DNA from: Solibacillus sp. FSL K6-1523
Lineage (GTDB): Bacteria; Bacillota; Bacilli; Bacillales_A; Planococcaceae
Length of the DNA stretch: 64,000 bases
NCBI RefSeq assembly: GCF_038005225.1
Contig: NZ_JBBOSU010000001.1
Location: 3,274,001 to 3,338,000 of the forward strand
Direction of reading: 5' to 3'
The notes beneath the pieces are model-generated. The model made no database searches, was not told the origin of the DNA, and saw only the letters and a program-made list of their open reading frames with translations. The position numbers were made by a program, and so were the translations under genes. This document shows positions 56,401 to 64,000 of this stretch, one piece after another. Positions within the stretch are counted from its first letter, which is position 1. Each line of letters opens with the position of its first letter.

Positions 56401-56552
56401 CTCGTTTGCGGCGTATCATGAACTACTTTTGGTCCTTCATATTGCGCATTTTTATTTTCTGGAAAATGCTCATATTCAGCATCCTCAAATTCATCCTCTG
56501 TATCCTTATAAAGAAATTTATTTATTTGATTTTTTATCCAACTCAAGTTCAT
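53430..56552 (-). CDS. sftA: SftA, soluble DNA translocase (FtsK/SpoIIIE family)
   Basis: Septum-associated soluble translocase that clears chromosomal DNA before division. 1040 residues without membrane segments, which separates it from SpoIIIE. A very long low-complexity linker (about 60-585, rich in E, V, Q, I and P), then the motor (about 600-940) with Walker A GATGSGKSVCIN (about 721) and Walker B LLIVIDELADLM, and a C-terminal gamma winged helix (about 965-1030, SVSTSLLQRRYKIGYNRAARLID). The ATG at 56552 matches homologs. Upstream of murC. Confidence 0.94.
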   Translation of the reverse strand: MNLSWIKNQINKFLYKDTEDEFEDAEYEHFPENKNAQYEGPKVVHDTPQTSRTAFRFPLINDEDVVVTEQPKQSQYEQPKYEQHNNIYNNEDTGEFKLPQYLQKPAPNTVYDVEVSGIRDLLERRRKGRGHSNVIRSQDSIERRAQVTKPEREILLKNPKREEQKINKEFVNPLATRKRFVPTDVPSPVHGFQKPTPIETLLEERQQPNSSELLHNESGSAINEKVENTVAPRPANEEVIVHKENTEAPKVVPIQVEQLTELQTIIEEVAATTVEPTIEKEPIVLEEEVTDIPAEIVSEPVLLENQSTLPTQEEVVEEESLNEVQVKHVTIENSTIHIGQLNVEQPSQTEDVQVANEEHQIPPQLRENTGSRVPFNVVMLKSDKQKLMARQLYGQQNLQGQVTESTKVLEISDEKSNENVQVKAETPLYVEREETSEPIIEQMDEQIEIVAAPLQEAIVLSPESELPLENSEQFEHSNVQMEELVTVETVQIEDASEFIPEQIELAMPEEVVEEQIEEPIKEQSETLVEEITEELVEDQTHEQVSLPVQEIEDVQELSEPIQQAVEVKKSPYVKPPLDFLVPPEEMVEDREWMDDQGERLVEALSYFQIQANIESIVQGPAVTQFEITVGQGTKVSKVRNLADDIKLALAAKDIRIDAPIPGKRSIGIEIPNRISRAVRLSEVTDSDSFCNSDSPLEAALGLDLTGKPVTIDLRKMPHGLIAGATGSGKSVCINSILVSLLYKSNPNDLKLMLIDPKMVELAPFNHIPHLVSPVITDVKAATAALKWAVEEMERRYQLFMHSGARKIEAYNKMCEENGMYAQKLPYLLIVIDELADLMMMSPQDVEDSIVRITQKARAAGIHLIVATQRPSVDVITGLIKSNIPTRIAFSVSSQIDSRTILDAQGAERLLGRGDMLYLGNGMSAPTRIQGTFVTDDEIEEIIEYVRDQGEPEYIFKQEELLKRSEAVEEQDELFEEICRFVFEQGSVSTSLLQRRYKIGYNRAARLIDMLESQGFVSEPKGSKPRDVFITEEDLAVQFGD

Positions 56553-56689
56553 CACTTCTTTCTCAAAAAACATCGCCCTACAAGTTTGAATTTTGCAGTG
56601 GTCTTTACAGTGTTATTATAAAATACATCCCTCAAAATCATATCATATTTAGTGAGATAAATGGGCATTGTACACATGTTTTTCAACAT

Positions 56690-56733
56690 AAAAAAGTCAG
56701 TATGAACATTGGATAAGCTCACACTGACTTTTT
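56690..56733. terminator. ytpR terminator
   Basis: Stem AAAAAGTCAGT/ACTGACTTTTT between ytpR and sftA on the minus strand. It implies that sftA has its own promoter within 56553-56690. Confidence 0.8.
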
Positions 56734-56749
56734 ATTCAAATTATCGAGT

Positions 56750-57355
56750 TTACATTTCGAACGGACTGCCTACTTCTGCTGAGTCCTCTAGCACTAAAAT
56801 CCCTTTAACATCTGGTGCATCAGGTATTGCTAGCTCACGAGCTGAACAAAGCATACCGAAAGAATCTTCGCCGCGTAAATTACCATCTTTAATTAATAAA
56901 CCAGATGGCATAACCGCGCCAACTTTTGCAACGACAACTTTTTGACCAGCTTCAACATTTGGTGCGCCACAAACGATTTGTAATGTTTCTTCACCTACGT
57001 TTACTTGGCATACACTTAATTTATCTGCATTTGGATGTTTTTCTTTCGTTTCTACATATCCGACAACAAACTTTGGTGAAAAATCTACATCTAAAGTAAG
57101 ATCTGCACCGTTTGCTTTGATTGCAGCTTGTAACTTTTCTACAAGTTCTGGTGTTACCTCAACATTACCAACAATATCTAATGCAATATATTTACTTGCA
57201 TTAAATAAGTTAAATGCTTTCACTTCACCTGTTGCTTCTTCTTTTAAAATGGCTAAATCGCCAATGCGCTCCATTTGTGTTTGTACAATTTCTTCCATTG
57301 CGATTTGAACTAATAAAACATCGCCGACATATTGTTTGTTATATGCTACTTTCAT
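56750..57355 (-). CDS. ytpR: YtpR, tRNA-binding (EMAPII/OB-fold) domain protein
   Basis: 201 residues with an N-terminal DUF4479-like part (about 1-85) and a C-terminal tRNA-binding OB fold (about 90-195, FVVGYVETKEKHPNADKLSVCQV, IVCGAPNV, GLLIKDGNLRGEDSFGMLCSARELA, read as separate motifs), the form found at the N-terminus of PheT. The role of the free-standing protein is unknown. Its start overlaps the ytpQ stop codon (ATGA). Followed by a strong terminator. Confidence 0.93.
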   Translation of the reverse strand: MKVAYNKQYVGDVLLVQIAMEEIVQTQMERIGDLAILKEEATGEVKAFNLFNASKYIALDIVGNVEVTPELVEKLQAAIKANGADLTLDVDFSPKFVVGYVETKEKHPNADKLSVCQVNVGEETLQIVCGAPNVEAGQKVVVAKVGAVMPSGLLIKDGNLRGEDSFGMLCSARELAIPDAPDVKGILVLEDSAEVGSPFEM

Positions 57356-58167
57356 AAATCTTCTTGCTCCTTTTTCACTTTGTTTTTCGCTAAAATAAAG
57401 ATTGGTTCGAGATGACCGTTTTCATAAACAAACGAAAGCGACGTAATAGGTACCGCTCCAACTGTAAAGAAATGCATCGTCATCTGTGCTAATACATCAT
57501 ACCCTACTTCATTGCGAATATCACCAATAATTAACACGTCTTGATGTGGAACAGAGACCGTCATTTCCCCTTCAATTTGCTGCGCCATCTCCTGCAAAAA
57601 GCCTTCATTTAAAATGCGACTCGCATCGTACCCATCATTATGATTTAAAAAATAATACACATTGCCCGAAACTTCATCACGTTTGAATGAGGTCGGTAAT
57701 TTCTTTACAGAAAAACGTGCAGCTTCTCGTATTTGCTCCCCCGTTACCGCCAACTTTGGAAGCATCGACTCGTCAATTAATCGATATGTCGTACCTAAAT
57801 CAAGCGCATAATAAACACGGGTTTCCGCTGTGTGATCCGTCGTAATAAACGCATGTCCTTCATTTGATTTTAACGGAAATGAAGTCGAACGAATGATTGG
57901 ATTTACTGCAGCAAGGCCCGAAAACCCCTCTTTTTGTTCACGTTCCATCGCCAAAAACGTTTGTTTTATCGTATAAATAATTTCATCAATTGCTTGCTCT
58001 TTTTTCGTTTCATATTTTGCTAAAATTCCAGCTAAAGAAATATCCATTCCTTTTCCTATAACTTTATGATCCAGGCGCAATTTATCGTGCTTTTCATCAA
58101 AAGTAAACGAATACGTCGCTTCCCCTAATCGCTCTTTTATTTGTGCGACTAATTGTGGAGATTCCAT
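57352..58167 (-). CDS. ytpQ: YtpQ, UPF0354 / DUF1444 protein
   Basis: 271-residue cytoplasmic protein of unknown function, conserved in Bacillales and coded just before ytpR. Recognisable family stretches are DLGTTYRLI, DIRNEVGYDVLAQMTMHFF and PITSLSFVYENGHLEPIFIL. I chose the ATG at 58167 because GAGGAG lies 8 nt upstream. The ATG at 58173 is too close. Translation is coupled to ytpR by a 4-nt overlap. Confidence 0.9.
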   Translation of the reverse strand: MESPQLVAQIKERLGEATYSFTFDEKHDKLRLDHKVIGKGMDISLAGILAKYETKKEQAIDEIIYTIKQTFLAMEREQKEGFSGLAAVNPIIRSTSFPLKSNEGHAFITTDHTAETRVYYALDLGTTYRLIDESMLPKLAVTGEQIREAARFSVKKLPTSFKRDEVSGNVYYFLNHNDGYDASRILNEGFLQEMAQQIEGEMTVSVPHQDVLIIGDIRNEVGYDVLAQMTMHFFTVGAVPITSLSFVYENGHLEPIFILAKNKVKKEQEDL

Positions 58168-58283
58168 TTTCATCACTCCTCTACTTATATGTACCAGTAG
58201 AAAACGGTCCACCATAGTGAACCGTTCCTATATTGCTATCATTATTTTATTGTATCAAAAAAGTATAAAAAATACCTTGCTCG

Positions 58284-58811
58284 TTACTTGGATGAATCTA
58301 TGGTGCGTACAGATTGCACAATTTCCATCATTTCCTGTAATTTTTGATCGATTTTTTTGTTTTCCGAAAGTGTTGTCAATTTTACACCGCCAATACTGAC
58401 AACAAGCTCATATTGCTTTTCCTCGCGCTCGATCACAGATGAAAAGCCAAACATGTCATCTGCCTTATATATTTCTTCTTGAACAATTTTTATATTTGGA
58501 TCCTCTTTTAATATCGTATAATGCAATTGACTATCCTTTGGTTCATGGAGGTTTACAAATAATATATATGAATCTTTCCCATTCACTAATGTATAATTTA
58601 ACTCATCTATCCCTTTTTCAATGCCATAGCCTTTTGGGATAAATAATTCAATTTGTCCAATCATTTCATTCGGTTCTTTCGGTTTACTTTCAAAGGTCGT
58701 TTTTGTATTTTCTAAACCTGCTGATACTTGTTCCTCAACAGACTGATTACAACCAGAAACAATTAACATGACGATACTTAAGACAAAAATATGAACCCAT
58801 TTGCGATTCAT
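58284..58811 (-). CDS. Lipoprotein of unknown function
   Basis: 175 residues with a lipoprotein signal: basic start MNRKW, hydrophobic core and lipobox LIVSGC with C21 as the lipidated residue. The mature part has no membrane segment. It contains a beta-rich central region (about 48-150) with FIPKGYGIEKGIDELNYTL and SIGGVKLTTLS, a pattern like DUF4367-type domains. GGTGAGGG precedes the ATG. Located where B. subtilis has other small yt- genes. Function not assignable. Confidence 0.82.
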   Translation of the reverse strand: MNRKWVHIFVLSIVMLIVSGCNQSVEEQVSAGLENTKTTFESKPKEPNEMIGQIELFIPKGYGIEKGIDELNYTLVNGKDSYILFVNLHEPKDSQLHYTILKEDPNIKIVQEEIYKADDMFGFSSVIEREEKQYELVVSIGGVKLTTLSENKKIDQKLQEMMEIVQSVRTIDSSK

Positions 58812-58890
58812 TTTAATTCCCTCACCTTCACTCGTTTTTTCTATAATAATTTTTCTTTTTATCTAATTGCAACTTTTGTGATCTCTTAAG

Positions 58891-59412
58891 TTATTTCGTT
58901 CGTTCATGAAATAAAATTTGTCCGATTAGAAGCTTCACAATTTGTTCAAACATCTCTTTACGATCAATTAAACCATTTGTGAAAATTCCAATGGCTCCTG
59001 CATGTTGTCTTATATCCTTCTCATTTGTATAGACGTCCATGACCGGACCAAGTTCCTTACCACTGCGTAATTCAATCGCAATTTTTTCAGGTAATGCAAA
59101 TTGTGCGCCCGCACTTGATAAAATTGTTCCGTCTTTTAACGCAACTGCTCCCCAATTACAGCAATACATCACGCCATCAATTTCTTCTACCCCACCTTCT
59201 AAACCAAAACCAATATCTGCTTGTGTTGCTATCAGTGCATTGCGCGCGCGATTAATTGCTCCTTGTCTCGTCTCCTCATTCGAAAAGGGTTGTACCGATA
59301 CTTCAGAGGCAACATCTATATACTCAAATTGAACAGCCGAAAAGTATTGTGAAACGATCGCTTCTACTGCACCAACTTTCGCCTTATTTTTTGTACCAAT
59401 TGCAATTTTCAT
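58891..59412 (-). CDS. DUF84 / YjjX-like inosine-xanthosine triphosphatase
   Basis: 173-residue NTPase of the YjjX family, which hydrolyses deaminated purine triphosphates (ITP, XTP) to keep them out of nucleic acids. Features: MKIAIGTKNKAKVGAVEAI (1-19), SVQPFSNEETRQGAINRA, and the acidic GFGLEGGVEEIDG metal site (about 68-80). The ATG at 59412 has GGAG 8 nt upstream. The frame to 59484 extends beyond it without support. Confidence 0.88.
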   Translation of the reverse strand: MKIAIGTKNKAKVGAVEAIVSQYFSAVQFEYIDVASEVSVQPFSNEETRQGAINRARNALIATQADIGFGLEGGVEEIDGVMYCCNWGAVALKDGTILSSAGAQFALPEKIAIELRSGKELGPVMDVYTNEKDIRQHAGAIGIFTNGLIDRKEMFEQIVKLLIGQILFHERTK

Positions 59413-59460
59413 CATTTCATCTCCATTGATTTTTCTAGTTTCATATGCACTCAATAAAAA

Positions 59461-59495
59461 AATACAAGAATGTGAATATACCACATTCTTGTATT
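59461..59495. terminator. ytoP terminator
   Basis: Stem AATACAAGAATGTG/CACATTCTTGTATT just after the ytoP stop codon. Confidence 0.8.
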
Positions 59496-59516
59496 ATATT
59501 GCATTATTCATATTTT

Positions 59517-60593
59517 TTATACGTTTGCTTTAATTGACTCAATTGTCGAGCGATCTGCGGACTTGATAAGCTTCACTAATAATTCTTTTGCTGCAGCGTA
59601 GTCATCTACATGAATAATAGACGCGGATGTATGAATATAACGTGAACAAATTCCAATAACTGCTGATGGAATTCCGTCGTTTTGTGTATGTACACGACCA
59701 GCATCTGTTCCACCAGGAGAAACGAAATATTGATACGGGATATTATTTGATTCCGCTGTATCTAATACAAATTCACGCATGCCGCGATGTGTTACCATTG
59801 AACGATCGAAAATACGTAATAACGGGCCGTTTCCTAATTGACCAAATTGATTTTTGTCACCAGACGTATCATTTGCTGGTGAAGCGTCAAGCGCAAAAAA
59901 TAAATCTGGCTGAATCATATTCGCAGATACAGCTGCGCCACGTAATCCGACTTCTTCCATTACATTTGCCCCTGAATAAATATGACTCTTCACTTCTTCG
60001 CCATGTAATTCTTTTAATAATTCAATCGCTAAACCACAGCCATAACGGTTATCCCAAGCTTTTGCCATAATTTTTTTCGGATTGGCCATTGGTGTAAATG
60101 GACAAATTGGGATAATGGATTGACCTGCACGTACGCCCATATTATGCGCATCCTCTTTCGAATCAGCACCGATATCAATTAACATATTTTTAATTTCCAT
60201 TGGCTTGGCACGCTCTGCATCAGTTAATAAATGCGGAGGAATTGAAGCAATAACTCCTGGAATTTCACGGTCTTTTGTATAAACAGTTACACGCTGTGCA
60301 AGCATCACTTGATTCCACCAGCCACCTAATGTTTGAAAGCGCAGCATTCCATTATCTGTAATCGAAGTGACCATGAATCCAACTTCATCCATATGACCCG
60401 CAACTAAAATTTTCGGTGCATTTTCATCTTGTGCTTTGCGAACGCCGAAAATCCCACCTAACTTGTCTTGAATAATCTCATCTGCGTACGGCGTTAGTTG
60501 TTCGCGCATAAACTGACGAACTGCTCGTTCATTTCCTGGAGCGCCAGGTAATTCTGTTAATGTTTTAAACATCGCAAGTGTATCTTGATTCAT
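59517..60593 (-). CDS. ytoP: YtoP, M42 family aminopeptidase
   Basis: Dinuclear zinc aminopeptidase of 358 residues, probably acting on short peptides, as a large cytoplasmic TET-like complex. Metal and catalytic motifs: GHMDEVGFM (about 68-76), AWDNRYGCG (about 180), EEVGLRGA (about 211) and the aspartate in [10 protein letters not shown]. The ATG at 60593 follows GAGGTG. The frame to 60602 adds three residues. Single gene. Confidence 0.94.
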   Translation of the reverse strand: MNQDTLAMFKTLTELPGAPGNERAVRQFMREQLTPYADEIIQDKLGGIFGVRKAQDENAPKILVAGHMDEVGFMVTSITDNGMLRFQTLGGWWNQVMLAQRVTVYTKDREIPGVIASIPPHLLTDAERAKPMEIKNMLIDIGADSKEDAHNMGVRAGQSIIPICPFTPMANPKKIMAKAWDNRYGCGLAIELLKELHGEEVKSHIYSGANVMEEVGLRGAAVSANMIQPDLFFALDASPANDTSGDKNQFGQLGNGPLLRIFDRSMVTHRGMREFVLDTAESNNIPYQYFVSPGGTDAGRVHTQNDGIPSAVIGICSRYIHTSASIIHVDDYAAAKELLVKLIKSADRSTIESIKANV

Positions 60594-60739
60594 TATAAAC
60601 ACCTCGTAAAATTTTGAATTTTTCTCATTATAACATAAATTTTAGGAGTATTTCGTAAATCGAACCTTCTATTTTTTTGTACACCGAAATAACAGTATGT
60701 TAAAGTGATAGTAGTTTATTATTTGAGGGGGTTATTTGT

Positions 60740-61054
60740 ATGAAAATGAAAGATTTTGCACTTGGTGTTGTTACGGGTTTAGCGGCCGCTGTCATCATTA
60801 AGGAAATGAGTGAACGCGTTTCACCTTACCAATCACCAAATAACATTTTAACAACGATTAAAGACGAATTTAAAAAACAAGCACCCATTGATGGCTCTTG
60901 GATTTATATGAAAACGGAGCAATTTAACAATGGCTTCACCGAAACACCTGTTTATCGCGGTGGTATTTCTCGCATGATGGACGGCGAAATGGAAAACTTC
61001 GAATTCGCAGCCGATGCTCGTTCAGGCGCTGTAGTTGAATTAAAGCAAGTTTAA
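60740..61054 (+). CDS. ytzB: YtzB-like small protein
   Basis: 104 residues with an N-terminal glycine-rich hydrophobic stretch (about 6-22, FALGVVTGLAAAVIIKE) and a compact domain with SWIYMKTEQFNNGFTETPVYRGGISR. It matches the small YtzB family of Bacillus, found beside ytoP, unknown function. TTGAGGGGG precedes the ATG. Followed by a terminator. Confidence 0.85.
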   Translation: MKMKDFALGVVTGLAAAVIIKEMSERVSPYQSPNNILTTIKDEFKKQAPIDGSWIYMKTEQFNNGFTETPVYRGGISRMMDGEMENFEFAADARSGAVVELKQV

Positions 61055-61085
61055 CGTAACGCTCAAAAAAACTGTTCGCAATTCA

Positions 61086-61120
61086 AAATGCCTATCTGAC
61101 TTAGATCAGTAGGCATTTTT
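61086..61120 (+). terminator. ytzB terminator
   Basis: Stem AAATGCCTA.CTGA/TCAG.TAGGCATTT followed by T5. Confidence 0.85.
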
Positions 61121-61131
61121 CGATACAAAAA

Positions 61132-61167
61132 AATGTAGAAACGCTTCACATAAACGTTTCTACATTT
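61132..61167. terminator. ytnP terminator
   Basis: Perfect stem AATGTAGAAACG/CGTTTCTACATT just after the ytnP stop codon. Confidence 0.85.
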
Positions 61168-61174
61168 CTTCTTA

Positions 61175-62041
61175 TTATTTAAATTGAATCATTGCCTCGT
61201 TTGTTCGCTTCAAGCTATCCACAATATTTTTCCCGCTCGCATCCCACTGAATCATGCGGAAATATGCATCGTGATAAAAAATAAAACGATAGCCATTTTC
61301 TAGCGCTTCTTTTAATAACTTTTCCTTTGCAAATACACTCGTCATCGGATAATCATCATAAGCAAGCACCCATAAAGGATTTTGATGTGCATGCGTCGGC
61401 ATAATGTCGGCCATATGCAATAAGACCTCGCCATTTTGCTCGATGCGGATAATGGCATGTCCATCACTATGCCCACCTGTATGAATCATTTTTAAACCAG
61501 GGGCTACTTCTAGCTCCCCTTCAAATGTTTTCACTAAATGTTGCACAGGCTCCCAATTTTCTTTCCAATACGTGTTTTTCGAACGGATATTTGGATTCTG
61601 CATTTCATCCCATTCCGTTTGCGTTGTGTAGATTACCGCATTTGGAAATATCGGTACTAACGTATCGCCTATCCATTTCGTTAAACCACCTGCATGATCG
61701 AAATGTAAGTGTGTCATTAAAATCACATCAATTTGCTCTGGCTTTATGTCGAGTTGAGCCAAGCTTTGTTCGATAGTTGATTCCTCTGAAACACCGAAGT
61801 TACGCAATTGCTTTTCGGTTAACTTGCCAGCACCCACACCTGTATCAATTAAATAATTTTTGCCTTCATATTGAATTAAAATCGGTTCACAAGCTAATTC
61901 AATTTGATTCAATTCATTTACTGGATATTTGCGCGACCATAGCGCTTTAGGCACTACCCCAAACATCGCCCCGCCATCAAGTGCTGTAACACCACCATTT
62001 AACCAAGTTAATGTCATGTTATGAAATACGTAAGAATCCAT
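61175..62041 (-). CDS. ytnP: YtnP, metallo-beta-lactamase-fold hydrolase (lactonase-like)
   Basis: 288-residue metallohydrolase. B. subtilis YtnP has been reported as a lactone hydrolase that quenches quorum signals. The binuclear zinc site shows HLHFDHAGG (about 111-119), HTGGHSDGH (about 187) and the bridging aspartate in [13 protein letters not shown] (about 208). GGGGGAG lies 8 nt upstream of the ATG. It lies beside trmB, as in B. subtilis, and 22 nt after it. Confidence 0.92.
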   Translation of the reverse strand: MDSYVFHNMTLTWLNGGVTALDGGAMFGVVPKALWSRKYPVNELNQIELACEPILIQYEGKNYLIDTGVGAGKLTEKQLRNFGVSEESTIEQSLAQLDIKPEQIDVILMTHLHFDHAGGLTKWIGDTLVPIFPNAVIYTTQTEWDEMQNPNIRSKNTYWKENWEPVQHLVKTFEGELEVAPGLKMIHTGGHSDGHAIIRIEQNGEVLLHMADIMPTHAHQNPLWVLAYDDYPMTSVFAKEKLLKEALENGYRFIFYHDAYFRMIQWDASGKNIVDSLKRTNEAMIQFK

Positions 62042-62063
62042 CCATTTCTCCCCCTTGAAACAA

Positions 62064-62714
62064 TTATTTATTCAATTTGAACTGACATTCTAATCGATAA
62101 ATTGGCTGACCTAATGAAGAAAACTTCTCTTCATACTCTGTCATTACATTGTCCTCTGGCATTTCAGCATGTAAATCTAATGATACATAATTTAATGCCA
62201 TGCCATACTCATTCATACTAACTAATGAATATTCAAAAAGACCACGGTTATCCGTTTTAAAGTGAATTTCACCATTATCAATTAAAACATTTTCATATAA
62301 TTTCAGGAAGCCTTCATGCGTTAAGCGACGTTTTGCATGGCGCGCTTTTGGCCAAGGATCCGAGAAATTCAAGTACACACGATTGACATCGCCTTTTTCA
62401 AAAAACTCTTCTAATTTTTCACCATTTACTTTTAATAAGCGTAAATTGGCTGGCTTTTCGGCCTCAATTACTTTTTCTAATGCGCACACAATGACACTAT
62501 CGAATAATTCGATACCAATATAGTTAATATCTGGATTTTGCAGGGCCATTCCTAGAACAAATTGCCCTTTCCCTGTTCCTACTTCGATATGAACAGGATT
62601 ATCATTTCCGAATACTTCACGCCATTTTGTTTTATGTGCTTCTGGGTTTGGAATTACCACATCTGTATGTGCATCAATAAATTCTACTGCCCATGGTTTA
62701 TGTCTTAATCTCAC
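62064..62714 (-). CDS. trmB: tRNA (guanine-N7-)-methyltransferase
   Basis: Methylates G46 of tRNA using SAM. 216 residues, close to the 213 of B. subtilis. Motifs: [16 protein letters not shown] (about 43-58), [28 protein letters not shown] (about 116-132) and [14 protein letters not shown] chose the GTG at 62714, which gives the family N-terminus RLRHKPWA and has GAGG 8 nt upstream. The frame to 62810 adds 32 residues and overlaps ytlR by 19 nt. Confidence 0.95.
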   Translation of the reverse strand: MRLRHKPWAVEFIDAHTDVVIPNPEAHKTKWREVFGNDNPVHIEVGTGKGQFVLGMALQNPDINYIGIELFDSVIVCALEKVIEAEKPANLRLLKVNGEKLEEFFEKGDVNRVYLNFSDPWPKARHAKRRLTHEGFLKLYENVLIDNGEIHFKTDNRGLFEYSLVSMNEYGMALNYVSLDLHAEMPEDNVMTEYEEKFSSLGQPIYRLECQFKLNK

Positions 62715-62791
62715 GAATAAATCCTCATTTCTATGTTGTACATTGTCCATATTATAGCGTAAATTGAACCATTTCGCTTTATTATTTACTT

Positions 62792-63712
62792 TTATTTTGC
62801 TAACTTCCATGCTTTTTCTTTTACGACAAACTCAATCGTATTATGTCCGTGCGATAAAATTTGGGTTTCTCCGTCTGCATGTCCTAAAATTGCCGCATCG
62901 TATTTTAAAGTGATGGCATTGCTACTAAATTGGTAAACTTCCTTTAATTTCGTATGCCTTGCAAAGTAAACCGTCATGAAAACAAACAATAACTTCCACT
63001 TTGACAACTCTGATACAACTGTTACCTCAAGTATGCCATCAGTCGTATCAGATGTTGGGGATAAATTCATTCCCCCACCGAAAAACTTTTGATTGCTTAC
63101 AGTTACAAACCAAACATCCTTAAACCTTTTTTCATGCCCGTTATGTAGCACCTTTAATTGGAAAGGCTTAAATGTAAATAAAGCATAAATAACAAAAAAT
63201 GCGTAGCTTATCTTCCCTAGCTTTATCCGATTTAATAGTTTTTTCAGTTGGGATTCATTCGTTAGTTTGCCTACTAGTGCATCAAAACCAATGCCAAAAT
63301 TATTGACAAAAATTTTCGTTTGCTCGTTAAAATGTGCTACACCGTAATCATGGACCGTCATATCTCGTGTTTCAATAAATCGCTCAATTTGCCCAGGCGT
63401 TTCAAATACGGCATAACCTCGTGCAAAGTCATTTCCAGAACCAGCTGCAATGACACCAATAATAATGTGTTCGTACATCCCCGCTCCATTTACTAATTCA
63501 TGGATTGTTCCATCTCCACCAACAGCAATCAAGCATACGTTCTCTTGGTCCATTGTCGCTTGTGCAATTTCTTTCGCAATCTCACTTGTATGTCCAGAGT
63601 AGCGTGTCCAATGGATTTCATATGGTATTGTTAATTGTTGCTCAAACCGCTGCCAAACTTCTTTTCCTTGTCCCCCGCCCGCAAATGCATTCACAATAAA
63701 GTGTAGTTGCAA
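62792..63712 (-). CDS. ytlR: YtlR, diacylglycerol kinase-family lipid kinase
   Basis: 306-residue DAGK-catalytic-domain protein related to DgkB/YegS. Motifs: [12 protein letters not shown] (5-16), the nucleotide loop [13 protein letters not shown] (about 64-76) and [11 protein letters not shown] (about 89-99). It probably phosphorylates a lipid. The substrate is unknown. It starts at TTG with GGAG about 6 nt upstream. The gene before it ends 2 nt upstream of this start, so the two are likely cotranslated. Confidence 0.92.
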   Translation of the reverse strand: MQLHFIVNAFAGGGQGKEVWQRFEQQLTIPYEIHWTRYSGHTSEIAKEIAQATMDQENVCLIAVGGDGTIHELVNGAGMYEHIIIGVIAAGSGNDFARGYAVFETPGQIERFIETRDMTVHDYGVAHFNEQTKIFVNNFGIGFDALVGKLTNESQLKKLLNRIKLGKISYAFFVIYALFTFKPFQLKVLHNGHEKRFKDVWFVTVSNQKFFGGGMNLSPTSDTTDGILEVTVVSELSKWKLLFVFMTVYFARHTKLKEVYQFSSNAITLKYDAAILGHADGETQILSHGHNTIEFVVKEKAWKLAK

Positions 63713-63714
63713 AT

Positions 63715-64000
63715 TTACTCCGCTTCCTTATCCGTGTTCCAAATATCTCGGTTGAAAGATGTCGTTTGGACCGTCTGTAAAATAGTTTGAGCTGCACGAA
63801 TTTGCATATGCTTCATTGGGGACACTGATTTTTGTAAACTTTGCATCCAGTCAGGGAAGTTTCGTTTATCAACAAGGTGAATACCATACATTTTACCTGG
63901 ATAATCAATATAACCATTTCGCGTTAATAATACTTTTCTAATTGGGAAATCAATACCGTTTTCCACAAACAATTGCTCGACTACTTTTTCCATGCGATTT
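63715..64000 (-). CDS. Partial gene, unknown (perhaps YtlQ-like), cut by window end
   Basis: At least 92 residues from an ATG at 63993, and the frame stays open to the window edge. No Shine-Dalgarno is visible before that ATG, so the true start may be outside. The sequence (YIDYPGKMYGIHLVDKRNFPDWMQSLQ, then a basic helix and DIWNTDKEAE) matches nothing I recognise. In B. subtilis the gene before ytlR is ytlQ, so homology with it is possible by position only. It overlaps the ytlR ribosome binding site. Confidence 0.55.
   Translation of the reverse strand, partial: NRMEKVVEQLFVENGIDFPIRKVLLTRNGYIDYPGKMYGIHLVDKRNFPDWMQSLQKSVSPMKHMQIRAAQTILQTVQTTSFNRDIWNTDKEAE

Overview
The window is chromosomal DNA from a low-GC, spore-forming Firmicute. 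Gene content and order follow the Bacillus subtilis yt- region closely (nrnA, ytpI, ytoI, ytkL; sppA-yteJ, mbcS, sspA, thiI-nifZ, ezrA, hisJ, ytrP, rpsD, tyrS, acsA/acuABC, ccpA, aroA, ytxHG, murC, sftA, ytpR-ytpQ, ytoP, ytzB, ytnP, trmB, ytlR). An alpha/beta-type small acid-soluble spore protein shows that it sporulates. Order, codon use and differences from B. subtilis (for example no NAD kinase gene beside sppA and no ytxJ) suggest a Planococcaceae genus such as Solibacillus or Lysinibacillus. The genus is an inference.

Layout. 1-3.7 kb: 5' end of dnaE (GTG start), nrnA, ytpI and ytoI. Two copies of a structured repeat, in opposite orientation, flank ytoI. 3.7-10.2 kb: metallohydrolase ytkL, an M24 peptidase, a secreted protein of unknown function, ald, a universal stress protein, ytxK and tpx. 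10.3-22 kb: yteJ-sppA, mbcS, sspA, thiI-nifZ, ezrA, hisJ, a GAF-type methionine sulfoxide reductase and the GGDEF protein ytrP. 22-29.5 kb: rpsD with a leader RNA, a YIP1 membrane protein, a membrane-anchored PstS-like protein, tyrS with a tyrosine T-box, and a class A PBP divergent from it. 29.6-33.9 kb: argCJBD with candidate ArgR/AhrC operators. 34-38.4 kb: acsA divergent from acuABC, the acetate activation and AcsA acetylation switch. 38.5-45.1 kb is the most variable part: universal stress protein, LD-carboxypeptidase, an ECF sigma/anti-sigma pair, small unknown genes, a 79-nt hairpin and a solitary TnpB insertion element. 45.2-64 kb: ccpA, a MarR regulator, aroA, a long FtsA-like protein, ytxHG, murC, sftA, ytpR-ytpQ, a lipoprotein, a DUF84 NTPase, ytoP, ytzB, ytnP, trmB, ytlR and one gene cut by the window edge.

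Most genes are housekeeping. The best candidate for something not well described is the roughly 240-bp multi-hairpin repeat at 1757-2004 and 3411-3645. Its copies show compensatory base changes in a stem. A 39-bp terminal fragment of the same family forms the predicted 5' end of the PBP mRNA at 26561-26599. The copies start at a TTGAT sequence followed by a hairpin like those at IS200/IS605 left ends, and a TnpB element of that superfamily lies at 43.7-45.1 kb. Other points are a DnaE PHP domain without its metal motifs, an FtsA-like ATPase with a tail of repeated NG-containing beta segments, a multi-pass-anchored PstS-like protein, and direct repeats spaced two helical turns apart at the marR promoter. 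I saw no CRISPR array, prophage, tRNA or rRNA gene.
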